A stretch of DNA of 27,766 nt, taken from a virus. The notes beneath the pieces are model-generated. The model was not told where the DNA came from. It searched no databases and saw only the letters and a program-made list of their open reading frames with translations. Shown piece by piece: positions 6,883 to 14,691 of the stretch. Position 1 is the first letter of the stretch, and each line of letters starts with the position of its first letter. Made by a program: the position numbers and the translations under genes. The stretch lies in the IMG/VR virus record IMGVR_UViG_3300028592_000072, positions 1 to 27,766 of that record; one strand, written 5' to 3'.

Positions 6883-7292
6883 TTGAGCCTGTACGCCCCT
6901 TGGAGCCGCTTGCGCCAGTCCTCGGTCATATTCTCGCGCACAGCCTTGTTAATGCTCCCTTCGTAGGCATGCACGAACGCATCAGCGCCTAGGGCGATCG
7001 CGACGTGCGTCAGATGACCCTTGATCGCAAACAAAAGCAGGTCCCCGATTTGGATCTCGTCGACCTTGCGAAAGTGCTCGAGGATAGGGTTGACCATCGC
7101 CGCAGGGTCGTTGAGCACCGTCTGGCGCGAGTAGCCTCGAAAGTCGGGCAAGTCCACGCCCGCGAACTTGTACGATTCCAACGCCAAGCCGACGCAGTCG
7201 TATGCGACCGGACCCCTTCCGCAATGCGCGAACGGCGAGCCGACCAGTTCCTCGGCACGCTGCGCCGCCAACCTTCCGACGAGCGTCGTCAC
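6879..7292 (-). CDS. NlpC/P60 cysteine peptidase of the tail tip
   Basis: The 137-residue protein has the NlpC/P60 catalytic layout. The nucleophile is in AYDCVGLALE (C33), a glycine/aspartate turn IGDLLLF (82-88) precedes GHLTHVAIAL (H96), and a polar third residue is near FVHAYEG (H108). The GTG start at 7292 is chosen because it gives the 4-base overlap GTGA with the upstream stop; longer in-frame starts would lie far inside the upstream gene. In GTA-type and lambda-type tails this protein sits between the hub and the tip protein and cleaves peptidoglycan cross-links during DNA entry (lambda K, RcGTA gp14). Order and spacing here match. Confidence 0.88.
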   Translation of the reverse strand: MTTLVGRLAAQRAEELVGSPFAHCGRGPVAYDCVGLALESYKFAGVDLPDFRGYSRQTVLNDPAAMVNPILEHFRKVDEIQIGDLLLFAIKGHLTHVAIALGADAFVHAYEGSINKAVRENMTEDWRKRLQGAYRLK

Positions 7293-8158
7293 GCCCTTGC
7301 TCCCCGCTTGATGTAGGAGTCTGTACCCGGCAGGTGCGGCTCTCCCCTGAAGTTGATTTCGTTTGAGAACTTGGTTTGGCAGGTCGTAAAGCGGCGGTCG
7401 CATCCGGCGATGAGCGTGGCGACGTCGGCGGCCGCAACGTTGAACGGCATCGGCTCTTGGAGTTCGATCAGCGCCGCACCGGAAACGAGGGTGTGCCGCT
7501 TGATCTCGCGGACGATGCCGGTGTTGAGCCCGCTGGTGAATTCGACCGTGCCGTAGTGGAAATAGTCCGACGACTGGGCGGTCGAGGCAAAGGTGAACTG
7601 CCTTCGGGAGGGCGCGGGGGATGCGGCGACGACCTTGCCGGCGAAGGTGAAGGATGCCAGGTTAAGCTTGCACCTTGCATCGCCCAACTCCTTGACCCGG
7701 CAGGTTGGGCTCGTCAACTCCCCGATCGACTGCTGAAGCCGCTGCATCAGGGAGCGGATTTCGGCAACGTAGTGCCCATCCATGTAGGTGACCTGCCCGA
7801 TGTAGCCCTTGAGCAGGACGACGGTGCCCATGGTCACGTCTGCCCAGTTGACCAGGAATATCGTGACGCTCGCCCCGTCGTAGAGCCCCGCCTTCAGGTC
7901 GGCTTCGTCGATGGCCGCAGAATCCAGCAGCCCCATGATTTCGAGGTTGTCCACGCCGGTCCCGACCGCGTTCCTGAGCGCCGTGGAATCGACCGCGGAA
8001 CCCGCCTCGTAGTCGACCCCGTCGACGGTCAGCGATTTGTCGTGCGACGTGAACCCGAGGACGGTCGTGTCGAGCCGTTCGATCTTGGTGCAAACGGCAA
8101 GGGTCGGCGTCTCGCTCGCAAGGTGCGTTACCAGGCTTCCACCGATGGTGCGCGGCAT
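7289..8158 (-). CDS. Tail hub protein, DUF2163 (RcGTA gp13-like / lambda L-like)
   Basis: The 289-residue protein matches DUF2163 in size, position and sequence character: a TLAVCTKIERLDTTVLGFTSHD start, a central LKGYIGQVTYMDG and the end NFRGEPHLPG. Four cysteines are placed as two pairs, C153/C163 (SPTCRVKELGDARCKL) and C253/C260 (AGCDRRFTTCQTKF). This is the arrangement that binds a [4Fe-4S] cluster in lambda gpL and RcGTA gp13. The start ATG at 8158 shares one base with the preceding stop (TAATG); an open extension upstream is an antisense-like Arg/His-rich artefact. It should form the ring between Dit and the tail tip. Confidence 0.88.
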   Translation of the reverse strand: MPRTIGGSLVTHLASETPTLAVCTKIERLDTTVLGFTSHDKSLTVDGVDYEAGSAVDSTALRNAVGTGVDNLEIMGLLDSAAIDEADLKAGLYDGASVTIFLVNWADVTMGTVVLLKGYIGQVTYMDGHYVAEIRSLMQRLQQSIGELTSPTCRVKELGDARCKLNLASFTFAGKVVAASPAPSRRQFTFASTAQSSDYFHYGTVEFTSGLNTGIVREIKRHTLVSGAALIELQEPMPFNVAAADVATLIAGCDRRFTTCQTKFSNEINFRGEPHLPGTDSYIKRGARA

Positions 8159-8787
8159 TAGATCAAGAGCTCCACGACGGGGATGGAAGTGATCGCCCTG
8201 ACGTAGTCCTCGGCGGTGAACTTCGGTTGGTCTGTGTCGAAGCGAACCGGCACGTCGAATTCGCAAATGACCTTGGGGACGTAGCCGGGGGCGACCGAAA
8301 AGGTGATGATGCCCGTGGTGAGGTCTACGGTCCACCCGCTTGTGACTTCGGTGGTGCCGTCGACTTGGTACACCCTAACGGTGCTGTCGCCGTCGTCTGC
8401 GGCCGTGTCCGCAAGGTTGTCCCCGGCGATCTTCTTGAGCGTGCGGGTGATGGTCTGCCCGCCGTTGGAATACGTCTTTTGAATCTGGAACGTGGTGGTG
8501 GTGAGCTGCTCGGCAGACTGCGGGGTTTCGATCTCGAAGTCGGTCCAATCCTTGAACCTAAACCCCCTGATCTTGCCCCTTCGCGCGCGAAAGAACTCGA
8601 TGAACGACGTGAGTTGCGCCTGGGTCCGCACGCCGTATGAGATATCCCACGCAAGGCGCGCCTCTGCCCATTGTTGGACCCTCTGCTCCGACCCCGAAGC
8701 GGTCACGACGACGACCGAGTTGAACGCGGGACCGCCCTGCGACTGTTGGGATATGTCCTCTGCCAGCCTTACTTCGTCAAAAGCCAT
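8158..8787 (-). CDS. Distal tail protein, DUF2460 (Dit, RcGTA gp12-like)
   Basis: The 209-residue sequence carries the DUF2460/TIGR02217 signature. MAFDEVRLAEDISQQSQGGP opens it, WAEARLAWDISYGVRTQAQL follows, and then FFRARRGKIRGFRFKDWTDF. The C-terminal half is beta-rich. It is the first tail-tip gene after the tape measure, but separated from it by a plus-strand lipoprotein gene. It should form the distal tail ring that joins tube and hub. The start at 8787 gives the family's usual N-terminus; the divergent lipoprotein gene starts 20 bp upstream. Confidence 0.9.
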   Translation of the reverse strand: MAFDEVRLAEDISQQSQGGPAFNSVVVVTASGSEQRVQQWAEARLAWDISYGVRTQAQLTSFIEFFRARRGKIRGFRFKDWTDFEIETPQSAEQLTTTTFQIQKTYSNGGQTITRTLKKIAGDNLADTAADDGDSTVRVYQVDGTTEVTSGWTVDLTTGIITFSVAPGYVPKVICEFDVPVRFDTDQPKFTAEDYVRAITSIPVVELLI

Positions 8788-8788
8788 G

Positions 8789-8797
8789 TGTTACAAT
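8789..8797 (+). promoter_or_regulatory. Extended -10 promoter (TGT-TACAAT) of the lipoprotein gene
   Basis: TGTTACAAT at 8789-8797 is an extended -10 element (TGn plus TACAAT, five of six consensus). It ends nine bases before the ATG at 8807, so the transcript would begin about three bases before the start codon. There is no good -35 at 17 bp (TTACTT) and no Shine-Dalgarno. The element lies in the 19-bp gap between two divergent start codons. Inferred from sequence alone. Confidence 0.5.
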
Positions 8798-8806
8798 CCT
8801 GCCGTT

Positions 8807-9130
8807 ATGAAGGGGATTCTGTTGGTCGTTGCGGTTCTCGCCATTGGTTGCGGGGGACCTGCCAAGGTCTCTGAGGATCAGAGGTACGTCGTAGGCAACG
8901 CCGTGGCGCCGCTCAAGGCGCTTGGGGCAAAGATCGCAGAGCCCGATCCAAAGCACCCGTTTAGCGTCAAAGCCGAACTGCCAAGCGACGTGGCGATGCG
9001 CCTCACGCCGCTAGAGGTCAAAGAGATCGCCGGCCGAGTTCAAAAGGAATTGGGTCCGGAGGGGTCTGTCGAAGTCGTTTCACAAGGCGGCCAGGTGCTT
9101 GCCAAAGCCACCCCTCAAGGAATCGACTAG
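8807..9130 (+). CDS. Small secreted lipoprotein on the strand opposite the tail operon
   Basis: The 107-residue product begins MKGILLVVAVLAIGCGG: one basic residue, a hydrophobic core and a lipobox LAIG-C15, so it should be cleaved by signal peptidase II and lipidated at Cys15. The mature part is small, with an alternating charged beta/alpha pattern (FSVKAELPSDVAMRLTPLEVKEIAGRVQKEL, here in two stretches, then VEVVSQGGQVLAKATPQ) and no known enzyme motif. It stands alone, divergent from Dit and convergent with the tape measure, the two stop codons sharing the palindrome CTAG (9127-9130). Phage lipoproteins in such positions often block superinfection at the cell surface or alter the lysogen; that role is inference here. 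Confidence 0.75.
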   Translation: MKGILLVVAVLAIGCGGPAKVSEDQRYVVGNAVAPLKALGAKIAEPDPKHPFSVKAELPSDVAMRLTPLEVKEIAGRVQKELGPEGSVEVVSQGGQVLAKATPQGID

Positions 9131-11547
9131 CCCCGCGAACCAACCATCTGCGCCTCTGTCAGAGCGTCCCTGATGATCTGATTTTGGCTCCTGCGGAACG
9201 CGCCGGGGTCGGGAGTCGATATGTTCATTGTGATGTTCACCCCGCCGCCCATTCTGTCGTTCGGGACGATCTTGCCCGAACCCTGTGGGACGAACAACTC
9301 GGGGCCGTTCTCTCCAACGACGTAGGGACGCCCGCCAGAGACCGGACCGCCCGATGCCCTGCCGGGAACCGCCCCAAGGTTGAGTGCGCTGAAGATGAGC
9401 TGGGTCAGTTGCGCCCGAATGATCTGCGCCGAAATGTCAAGGAGCATTTCCTCGAAGCCGCGCACAACGTTGTCGAAGAAACTGCCAAAGCCCTTGTCGA
9501 GGTCCCTGATCGCAAAGGTGAAGGCGTCCACGAAGCTTGCCGCAACGTCCTGCCAAAGCATCTGCATGTCGGTCAGGCCGCCCGCGATGTCGTCTACCGC
9601 CTGGCCAAGGTCCTCGCCGATGGCGCCGCCGATTGCCGCTCCCGCCTCGATTGCCTCGTCGCGCGTTTTCTTGAGCGCGTAGTACCACTTCTCAAAGGCG
9701 TCGAGTCCTGCCTTTGCCCATGCGTCCTGCTCGGTTTTGAGGTCGGCAAAGGCTTGCCCGATGGCGGCAAACGCTCCCTTGATGGCAGGGACGACGTTGT
9801 CTTTGGTGAACCGGGTGATCGCTGACTTTTGAACCGCCTCGTCAAGCTTCTTAAAGTCGGCGAGTTCCATCTGGAAATACTCGGCGACACGGGTGCGCGG
9901 ATCCTGCAGCTTGGCGGCTTCCGTTGCCAGGTGCCTGAGCCCTTCGGTGTACTTGGCGAGGGCTTCGGTTGCGGGATCGACGTACTTGGCCAGTTGCCCG
10001 AGGTTGAGCCCCTTGGCGAGCATTTCGCCGATGTTGTGCCCCACGGCCCCGGACGGCGCTCCGGTTGGTAATCCGAGTTGTCCGATTGCCCCGCTTACGT
10101 CGACGGGTTTGAAGCCGCCACCGCCACGGCTAGAACCGCCGCCGCTGCCGATGCTCCCATAGAGCGCGGCTCCCTGCTGAAGTCCGAACTGCGCCGCACC
10201 AAACCCGACCGGCATGCCCACCCGTTGCTTGTCGAGGTACGCCTTGATCGCCGCCGCGATCTCCTTGGCCATGAACTGTGCCGCCGCACGGCTGTTGCCC
10301 TGCGACTCGAACATGGACGTCAGACCGGCAACACCTGACCGCTTATAGATGTCGACGCGCTTTCGCCCTTCGGGAGTCTTGAGATAATCCTCGTACCTTC
10401 GGGCGTTGGCGTCCTTGTAGTCCTGCGTGCCGCCCAAAGAGAGGGCGATTCCAGCAAGTCCGGCGATCTTGCCAAGCAATCCGAGGGACGTCTGAAGCGC
10501 GACGTTATAGCGCAGTTGCGCGGCCGTGAGCCCATCGGTTGCGACCGAGAGGTTGCGATACCAGGAAATGAACCGCCCGCCGAGGCTGAGCAACCCGGTG
10601 ACCGCAGAGAGCACGCCGGTTGCAGGACCTATCGCCACGGCGAGAATCCCCATCTTGACCGCGAGTTGCTGAGTCTCGGGATTGAGGTTGCCAAACCACT
10701 TGGCGACGTCCTGAACCGCCTCCGAGACTTGGGGAAGGATGTCCTTGGCGATAGGCAGGAGAGTCTTGCCGATCTTGGCTTTGAACATCTCCATTTCCTG
10801 CTCGAAGTTGTCGAGCTGGTTGCGCATCGTGTCGGCGTTCGCCCTGGCAGTCTTGGAGAGTTCGACCGCGATCATTTCGATCGCCTGCTTGCCGCTGATT
10901 CCCATCTTGGCAAGCTTTTGCGGGTCGACCGTGTCGAACGCCTTTTGCATCGCCTGCCTGAACTCGGGGCCGACCGCCTGCGCCATTTCCCGCAGCTCGT
11001 CGCCGGTCAGCTTTGCCGACGACCCGATTTGAGTCAGGTTTACGACGACCCTCTCGAATTCCTCGCGCCCGCCGCCCGCCTTTGCGATCGCGTTGGCGAA
11101 GTTCTCAAGCAGGAACCGAGCCCGGTCTGCGGTGAACCCCATGCTCTGAAGGTTCGCGCTCCCCTTGACCGCCTGTGAGAAATCCAGGCCGGGAAGCTTG
11201 GCAGACTTTTCGAGCGCCTTGAGTTCCTTGGCGGTCGCCCCCGCCGAACCCATGACGGTGCGGAGCATCGCCTCGAGGCTTTCCATCTTTACCGCGGATT
11301 GAAACGCGGCCTTGCCCAACCCGATGAGCGGCAGGGAGACGCCAACGGAGAGCCCCGCGCCGAGCATGCCCAATCCCTTCGAGACTCGCGCAAGGCTTTC
11401 GCCGGCGTTCTTCTCGAACTTCTTGATGTGCTTCGAGCCTTTGTCGCCGAGTTCCTCGACGGACTTGTTTGCCCGGTCCATCGCCTTGTCGAAGTCCTTG
11501 GTGTTGGCTTCGATTACGGCTTGCAGCTTTGCGGCGTTGGTTGCCAT
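9127..11547 (-). CDS. Tail tape measure protein
   Basis: The 806-residue protein has the tape-measure pattern: an N-terminal charged coiled region (AKLQAVIEANTKDFDKAMDR), then the TIGR02675-type core with KSAKLPGLDFSQAVKGSANL and LKLTGDEL-like segments (SSAKLTGDELREMAQAVGPE). Hydrophobic segments are near 57-80, 300-330 and 355-375, and the typical C-terminal motif GRPYVVGENGPELFVP lies at about 739-754. Using the usual 0.15 nm per residue, the predicted tail length is about 120 nm. It starts one base inside the chaperone stop (TAATG). No peptidase or lysozyme domain was recognised in it. Confidence 0.93.
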   Translation of the reverse strand: MATNAAKLQAVIEANTKDFDKAMDRANKSVEELGDKGSKHIKKFEKNAGESLARVSKGLGMLGAGLSVGVSLPLIGLGKAAFQSAVKMESLEAMLRTVMGSAGATAKELKALEKSAKLPGLDFSQAVKGSANLQSMGFTADRARFLLENFANAIAKAGGGREEFERVVVNLTQIGSSAKLTGDELREMAQAVGPEFRQAMQKAFDTVDPQKLAKMGISGKQAIEMIAVELSKTARANADTMRNQLDNFEQEMEMFKAKIGKTLLPIAKDILPQVSEAVQDVAKWFGNLNPETQQLAVKMGILAVAIGPATGVLSAVTGLLSLGGRFISWYRNLSVATDGLTAAQLRYNVALQTSLGLLGKIAGLAGIALSLGGTQDYKDANARRYEDYLKTPEGRKRVDIYKRSGVAGLTSMFESQGNSRAAAQFMAKEIAAAIKAYLDKQRVGMPVGFGAAQFGLQQGAALYGSIGSGGGSSRGGGGFKPVDVSGAIGQLGLPTGAPSGAVGHNIGEMLAKGLNLGQLAKYVDPATEALAKYTEGLRHLATEAAKLQDPRTRVAEYFQMELADFKKLDEAVQKSAITRFTKDNVVPAIKGAFAAIGQAFADLKTEQDAWAKAGLDAFEKWYYALKKTRDEAIEAGAAIGGAIGEDLGQAVDDIAGGLTDMQMLWQDVAASFVDAFTFAIRDLDKGFGSFFDNVVRGFEEMLLDISAQIIRAQLTQLIFSALNLGAVPGRASGGPVSGGRPYVVGENGPELFVPQGSGKIVPNDRMGGGVNITMNISTPDPGAFRRSQNQIIRDALTEAQMVGSRG

Positions 11548-12139
11548 TACTTCCTTGCGGTGCGCTTTGCGGCGGCTTTCCTACTGAATGCTTCGTCCTC
11601 TTTGGCTTTGCCTTCGGCGTTCATGCAGGCAAGAACAGTCATGTAGGCTTTGACGGGGACGTGGTCGATCTCTGTGTAGGGGACGCCCATCGCCTGGGCA
11701 ACCTTCCAATCGACGTACTCCCGGGGCATCTGGCCGCGCCCCGTTCTAAGGGCTTGGTAGATCCCCTGCTCTAGGCTTTTGGGACCTCTTGGTCCTGCCT
11801 GATTGCGGCCATGATCCTGTCGAGCAGGACTTGGGGAACGTGCTCGTCGAAGGTTTCGACGGTGATCGGATAGGGCTTGTCGTCGTCGTCGAGGTAGTCC
11901 CAGGAGACGATCAGGCTTTGCAGGTCCGCGCTGACTTCCTTCTTGACGGTTTCGAACTTGGCTTCGGCTTCCTCCTCGGACAGCCCTGCGATTTCGATCC
12001 CGCTTCCGATGGTCAGGAACTTGCGAAGAAAAGCCCGGGTCATGATGCCCGGGCGGTAGCTGACGTTCAGCTTTTCGCCGAACACGTCGACCTCGACGGT
12101 CTGGACGTGCTCGCGAAGCTGCGATCTTTTAAGCGGCAT
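11547..12139 (-). CDS. Tail assembly chaperone, long -1 frameshift product (gpGT-like)
   Basis: Reading the chaperone frame from 12139 to the slippery site CCCAAAA (11783-11777) and slipping back one base gives a continuous 197-residue protein. It is 121 residues of the upstream frame plus 76 residues encoded to 11547, starting SLEQGIYQALRTGRGQMPRE. The second part also contains an internal ATG (11729) but has no good ribosome site there. Two-product tail chaperones made by frameshifting are known for lambda G/GT and many siphophages. The gene pair lies exactly between tail tube and tape measure, as in those phages. The C-terminal part is strongly basic at its end (SRKAAAKRTARK), likely the tape-measure-binding T-like part. 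Confidence 0.88.
11771..12139 (-). CDS. Tail assembly chaperone, short product (gpG-like)
   Basis: The 122-residue product has an N-terminal beta segment (TVEVDVFGEKLNVSYRPG, about 14-31), a helical middle rich in acidic residues (GLSEEEAEAKFETVKKEVSA) and the segment SWDYLDDDDKPYPITVETFD. This resembles tail assembly chaperones of siphophages. It ends two codons after the slippery heptamer (C-CCA-AAA-GCC-TAG). It would be made in excess over the frameshifted form and coat the tape measure during tail assembly. The next gene upstream is the tail tube, 7 nt away. Confidence 0.85.
   Translation of the reverse strand: MPLKRSQLREHVQTVEVDVFGEKLNVSYRPGIMTRAFLRKFLTIGSGIEIAGLSEEEAEAKFETVKKEVSADLQSLIVSWDYLDDDDKPYPITVETFDEHVPQVLLDRIMAAIRQDQEVPKA
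11777..11783 (-). other. Programmed -1 ribosomal frameshift site CCCAAAA
   Basis: On the minus strand the zero frame reads GTC-CCA-AAA-GCC-TAG, so the heptamer C-CCA-AAA is in the exact X-XXY-YYZ phase needed for simultaneous slippage. Slipping -1 opens the frame that runs to 11547, where the tape measure starts. Downstream there are GC-rich elements that could stimulate slippage (GCCCT pairing with GGGGC about 25 nt on, or GGGGC with GCCCC further on), but no single stable structure stands out. Confidence 0.88.
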
Positions 12140-12146
12140 AAGCCTC

Positions 12147-13430
12147 CTAGAGTGCGGTGTTGGTCGTGTCGACGACGATCTCCATGAAGCCGCCCGAGAG
12201 TTCCGAAGTCGGGACCGGGATCAGTTCCATGGTGTTCGAGTAAACGTCGTTGTTGTCCCCCCTCTGCGGAGCCGCCATCTTGCAGCCCATGGTGATTTTG
12301 AGGACGTATGGGAAGTTGGCCTCGATCTCATCCTGCTCGACGACGAACCGGACGATCTTGGTCGCACCGGCGCGCAGTTCCTCTAGGAGCGCAAGGCTCG
12401 TCGAGTTGTGCATGAGCCGCAGGTTGATCGAGAACGCCAGGGCCTTTTCGACGATTGCCGAGAATGACGTCTCGCGGCTGTCCAGGGTGAAGTACGGGGT
12501 GAAGCGGTCCCCAACGCCGAACTCAAACATGTCTGCACGGTCGAGCTGGGTCAAGCCGCCAACCGTGTCGCCGATGTAGACGTCCGGATAGCGCGGGGAG
12601 ATCGGGATGCAGTCGAGCCGGGTCGGTGCCGAACCCGCCGTGGTGGTGGTGACGCCGGCGCCGCCGCCAGGACCGGTCAGGCCGCCCGTGTTCATGGTCA
12701 TCAGCGCGACGTTCTGTTGGCCGAGGTCGTTCTTGAACTCGACTTGCCACTGGTCGGCTGCGGGCTTGGTGACCGAGACGTCGTCGAGGCCGATGTTCGA
12801 AAGCGCCTCAAGCGCAGTCTTCAGCGTGGATGCGGACGCATCGAAGGCGATATTGCCGGTCGTCTGCCCGTCGAACGTGAGGGTGAAGGTTCCGGCAGAC
12901 GCGCCGTCCACGTCGACCAGTTGCAGCTCGTTGCCGCTCAGGATGACGTCGGACTCGTCTAGTTCCTGCCCGAGGACCGATCCGGTGAGGACCGAGCCTT
13001 CGTTGCTGAAACTCATCGAGATCGCGTTGAACACGACGTAGGTCGCCTGGGAAACCCCCGCATCGCCGCCCTTTTGGACGGTGTACGTCTTGGGATTGTC
13101 CGGACGCCTTGCGCGCGGTGTCCAAGTCCATCGGCGGGTGTTGGTCGCACCGCCAGGGGTCTCGATCTCGGCGGTCCCGAAGATCGAACTGAAGATGTAC
13201 GGGAGCGATAGGAAGCCCGGGGCTCCGTTGACTTCGCCGTCCGTCCACTCCTTGCGGACGACGACGCCCTCGGCGACCTTCGAGCCGTAGGGAACGACCG
13301 GATCGACGGGGATTTGGGGACCGAGCTCGATTCCGAAGTCGCCGATCTGCTTCAGCGCAGGCACGGCTGTCCCGGGAGTGGTCTCCACGCCAAGATAGAT
13401 GCCTTCAAATACTGAAGCGCGTTCTGCCAT
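12147..13430 (-). CDS. Major tail tube protein with an inserted beta domain
   Basis: The 427-residue protein starts ASVFEGIYLGVETTPGTAVPAL, typical of large tail-tube proteins of siphophages and GTAs, and ends LIPVPTSELSGGFMEIVVD. Residues about 167-266 look like an inserted module (AGTFTLTFDGQTTGNIAFDA, then ALEALSNIGLDDVSV, then a Gly/Thr-rich linker). I have seen this module type in surface-exposed virion proteins; that is memory, not comparison. A Shine-Dalgarno AGGAG lies before ATG 13430. The tube should be a hexameric ring stack. At 427 residues it is longer than the 200-residue core of simple tubes, consistent with one added surface domain. Confidence 0.85.
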   Translation of the reverse strand: MAERASVFEGIYLGVETTPGTAVPALKQIGDFGIELGPQIPVDPVVPYGSKVAEGVVVRKEWTDGEVNGAPGFLSLPYIFSSIFGTAEIETPGGATNTRRWTWTPRARRPDNPKTYTVQKGGDAGVSQATYVVFNAISMSFSNEGSVLTGSVLGQELDESDVILSGNELQLVDVDGASAGTFTLTFDGQTTGNIAFDASASTLKTALEALSNIGLDDVSVTKPAADQWQVEFKNDLGQQNVALMTMNTGGLTGPGGGAGVTTTTAGSAPTRLDCIPISPRYPDVYIGDTVGGLTQLDRADMFEFGVGDRFTPYFTLDSRETSFSAIVEKALAFSINLRLMHNSTSLALLEELRAGATKIVRFVVEQDEIEANFPYVLKITMGCKMAAPQRGDNNDVYSNTMELIPVPTSELSGGFMEIVVDTTNTAL

Positions 13431-13461
13431 TGTTGATATCTCCTAAGTGAGGGTTGGGTTT

Positions 13462-13878
13462 CTACAGCGCGTAGCTGTAAAAGCGGTAAATGAAAGCGTA
13501 GTGGTTGTATCGCACGCCGCCGATGGTCTCGACGTACCGGGCGATTTCCTCGCGGTAGAGCGGCATGACGCGATACCCTGAGACCGTGAGCCGCTTGTCC
13601 TGAAGGATGGCGTCGACCCGGTCCATGATGTCGTCGGCGGTGGCAAAGCCGTCCCCGGTTGTGATCGCCTTGACCATGTACTGGCCTCGCGTGAAGGCTC
13701 GCACGGGGCCGAGCATGTTGCGGTCGGCCGCGGACATCAGCCCGAACACGACCAGCGGGTAGGTGGCGTTTTGCGGGGCCTGCTCGCGGTAGATCCTGTT
13801 CGAGATCATCGCCGACATCGTCGAATCGCCCTTGAGCGTCGTCGTGATGCACTGGTCTACTGCTTCGAGCGTGTTCAC
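13462..13878 (-). CDS. Tail terminator / tail completion protein (DUF3168-like)
   Basis: The 138-residue protein has the pattern of DUF3168-type tail terminators: an N-terminal helix, then NRIYREQAPQNATYPLVVFG (about 27-46), a central strand (QYMVKAITTGDGFATADDIM) and a C-terminal VRYNHYAFIYRFYSYAL. The PxxxxPYVVFxL-like piece is the recognisable signature. It overlaps the upstream gp10-like gene by 4 nt and is followed by the tail tube gene. That is the place of RcGTA gp8 and lambda U-type proteins, which cap the tail tube and attach it to the head. Confidence 0.75.
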   Translation of the reverse strand: MNTLEAVDQCITTTLKGDSTMSAMISNRIYREQAPQNATYPLVVFGLMSAADRNMLGPVRAFTRGQYMVKAITTGDGFATADDIMDRVDAILQDKRLTVSGYRVMPLYREEIARYVETIGGVRYNHYAFIYRFYSYAL

Positions 13879-14294
13879 TTGGTGGCCCTCTTGATGGCGT
13901 TTGCCACGCCCTTCTCGAAGTCGTCGCGCTGTTCCTCTACTGCCGGGGTCAGGTATGGGCGCCGCGCGAGGTTGCCGTTTGCCGAGCCGTACTCGAGCAC
14001 CTCGGCGTATTCGGCGTGCACGTTTACCATTCCCTTCAGATCGCCCTCAAAGTCGCTTTGGATCGTGTTGGCGAGGTTGCCGGTGTCGGTTGCGGGGGAC
14101 TCGCCGGGAGCGGACGCCTGATGGAAGTTCTTGCCGCGCTTGTAGAGCCGCCCGGACTTGGGACCGGTCATGATTCTCGTCTTTGCCCCGCCCTCGACGA
14201 GCAGGGTCGTCTTGCGGACCTCTTTGCCGACTTCCTTGCGCGTTGCCCGCTTGATGTCGGGAAGCCGGTTATAGACGATTTTCATCCCGCCCAT
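13875..14294 (-). CDS. HK97 gp10-like neck / tail completion protein
   Basis: The 139-residue protein fits the HK97 gp10 family. Its first third is a basic helix (IKRATRKEVGKEVRKTTLLVEGGAKTR, here split), followed by ATDTGNLANTIQSDFE (a conserved gp10-family stretch), HAEYAEVLEYGSANGN and RPYLTPAVEEQRDDFE. The AYVEYGT-like and RPFLxPA-like motifs are the diagnostic ones. GGAG eight bases before ATG 14294 supports that start over an ATG three codons later. It overlaps the tail terminator gene by 4 nt. Confidence 0.8.
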   Translation of the reverse strand: MGGMKIVYNRLPDIKRATRKEVGKEVRKTTLLVEGGAKTRIMTGPKSGRLYKRGKNFHQASAPGESPATDTGNLANTIQSDFEGDLKGMVNVHAEYAEVLEYGSANGNLARRPYLTPAVEEQRDDFEKGVANAIKRATK

Positions 14295-14295
14295 G

Positions 14296-14691
14296 CTATG
14301 AACTCCGCGCCGGGTTGGGATCGAGTTTGGTGCAAATGGCTACGACGCACAGGCGGTCGCTCTTGGGGTCGTCGACCTCTTGGACCTGCCAGACGTCGCT
14401 GCCGATGGCAATGGTGTCCTTTGGGGCAACGTCGGCGTCGTGCGGCAGCAGGATGCGCCAGTCGCCCATTGAGACCGGGGCAGAGCCTTGGACCGACTCC
14501 TGAACTCCTTGGCTCAGGTCGTGGCGAACCCGGCAGGCGTAGGTCGCCGTCGAAGTCGAGCCATCGGCCTGGTCTCCTACAGACGTAGTCGAACCCGCCG
14601 CGATCCTGGATCGCACGCACGACTGGTCGAACGCGTCGTCCATCGTGTCCCGCATCGCGGTCAGTTCGTCGCTGGTAAGGAGTCCGGGCAT
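14296..14691 (-). CDS. Head-closure (stopper) protein, probable
   Basis: The 131-residue product is short, mostly beta, with a helical N-terminus (LLTSDELTAMRDTMDDAFDQ), a WRILLPHDADVAPKDTIAIG segment and WQVQEVDDPKSD near the end. This resembles head-closure proteins that follow connector genes (RcGTA gp7, HK97 gp7-type), where a conserved Wxxxxxxx-P-x-D...GD.. W.V pattern describes a small beta barrel. The start ATG 14691 shares one base with the preceding stop (TAATG); an upstream open extension is Arg-rich and out of place. Function is assigned by position and size. Confidence 0.6.
   Translation of the reverse strand: MPGLLTSDELTAMRDTMDDAFDQSCVRSRIAAGSTTSVGDQADGSTSTATYACRVRHDLSQGVQESVQGSAPVSMGDWRILLPHDADVAPKDTIAIGSDVWQVQEVDDPKSDRLCVVAICTKLDPNPARSS

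Noticed and set aside
11547-11729. Separate 60-residue gene starting at ATG 11729
   Set aside because: The frame joins the chaperone by the slippery CCCAAAA, is open further upstream to the slip point and has no ribosome site at 11729.
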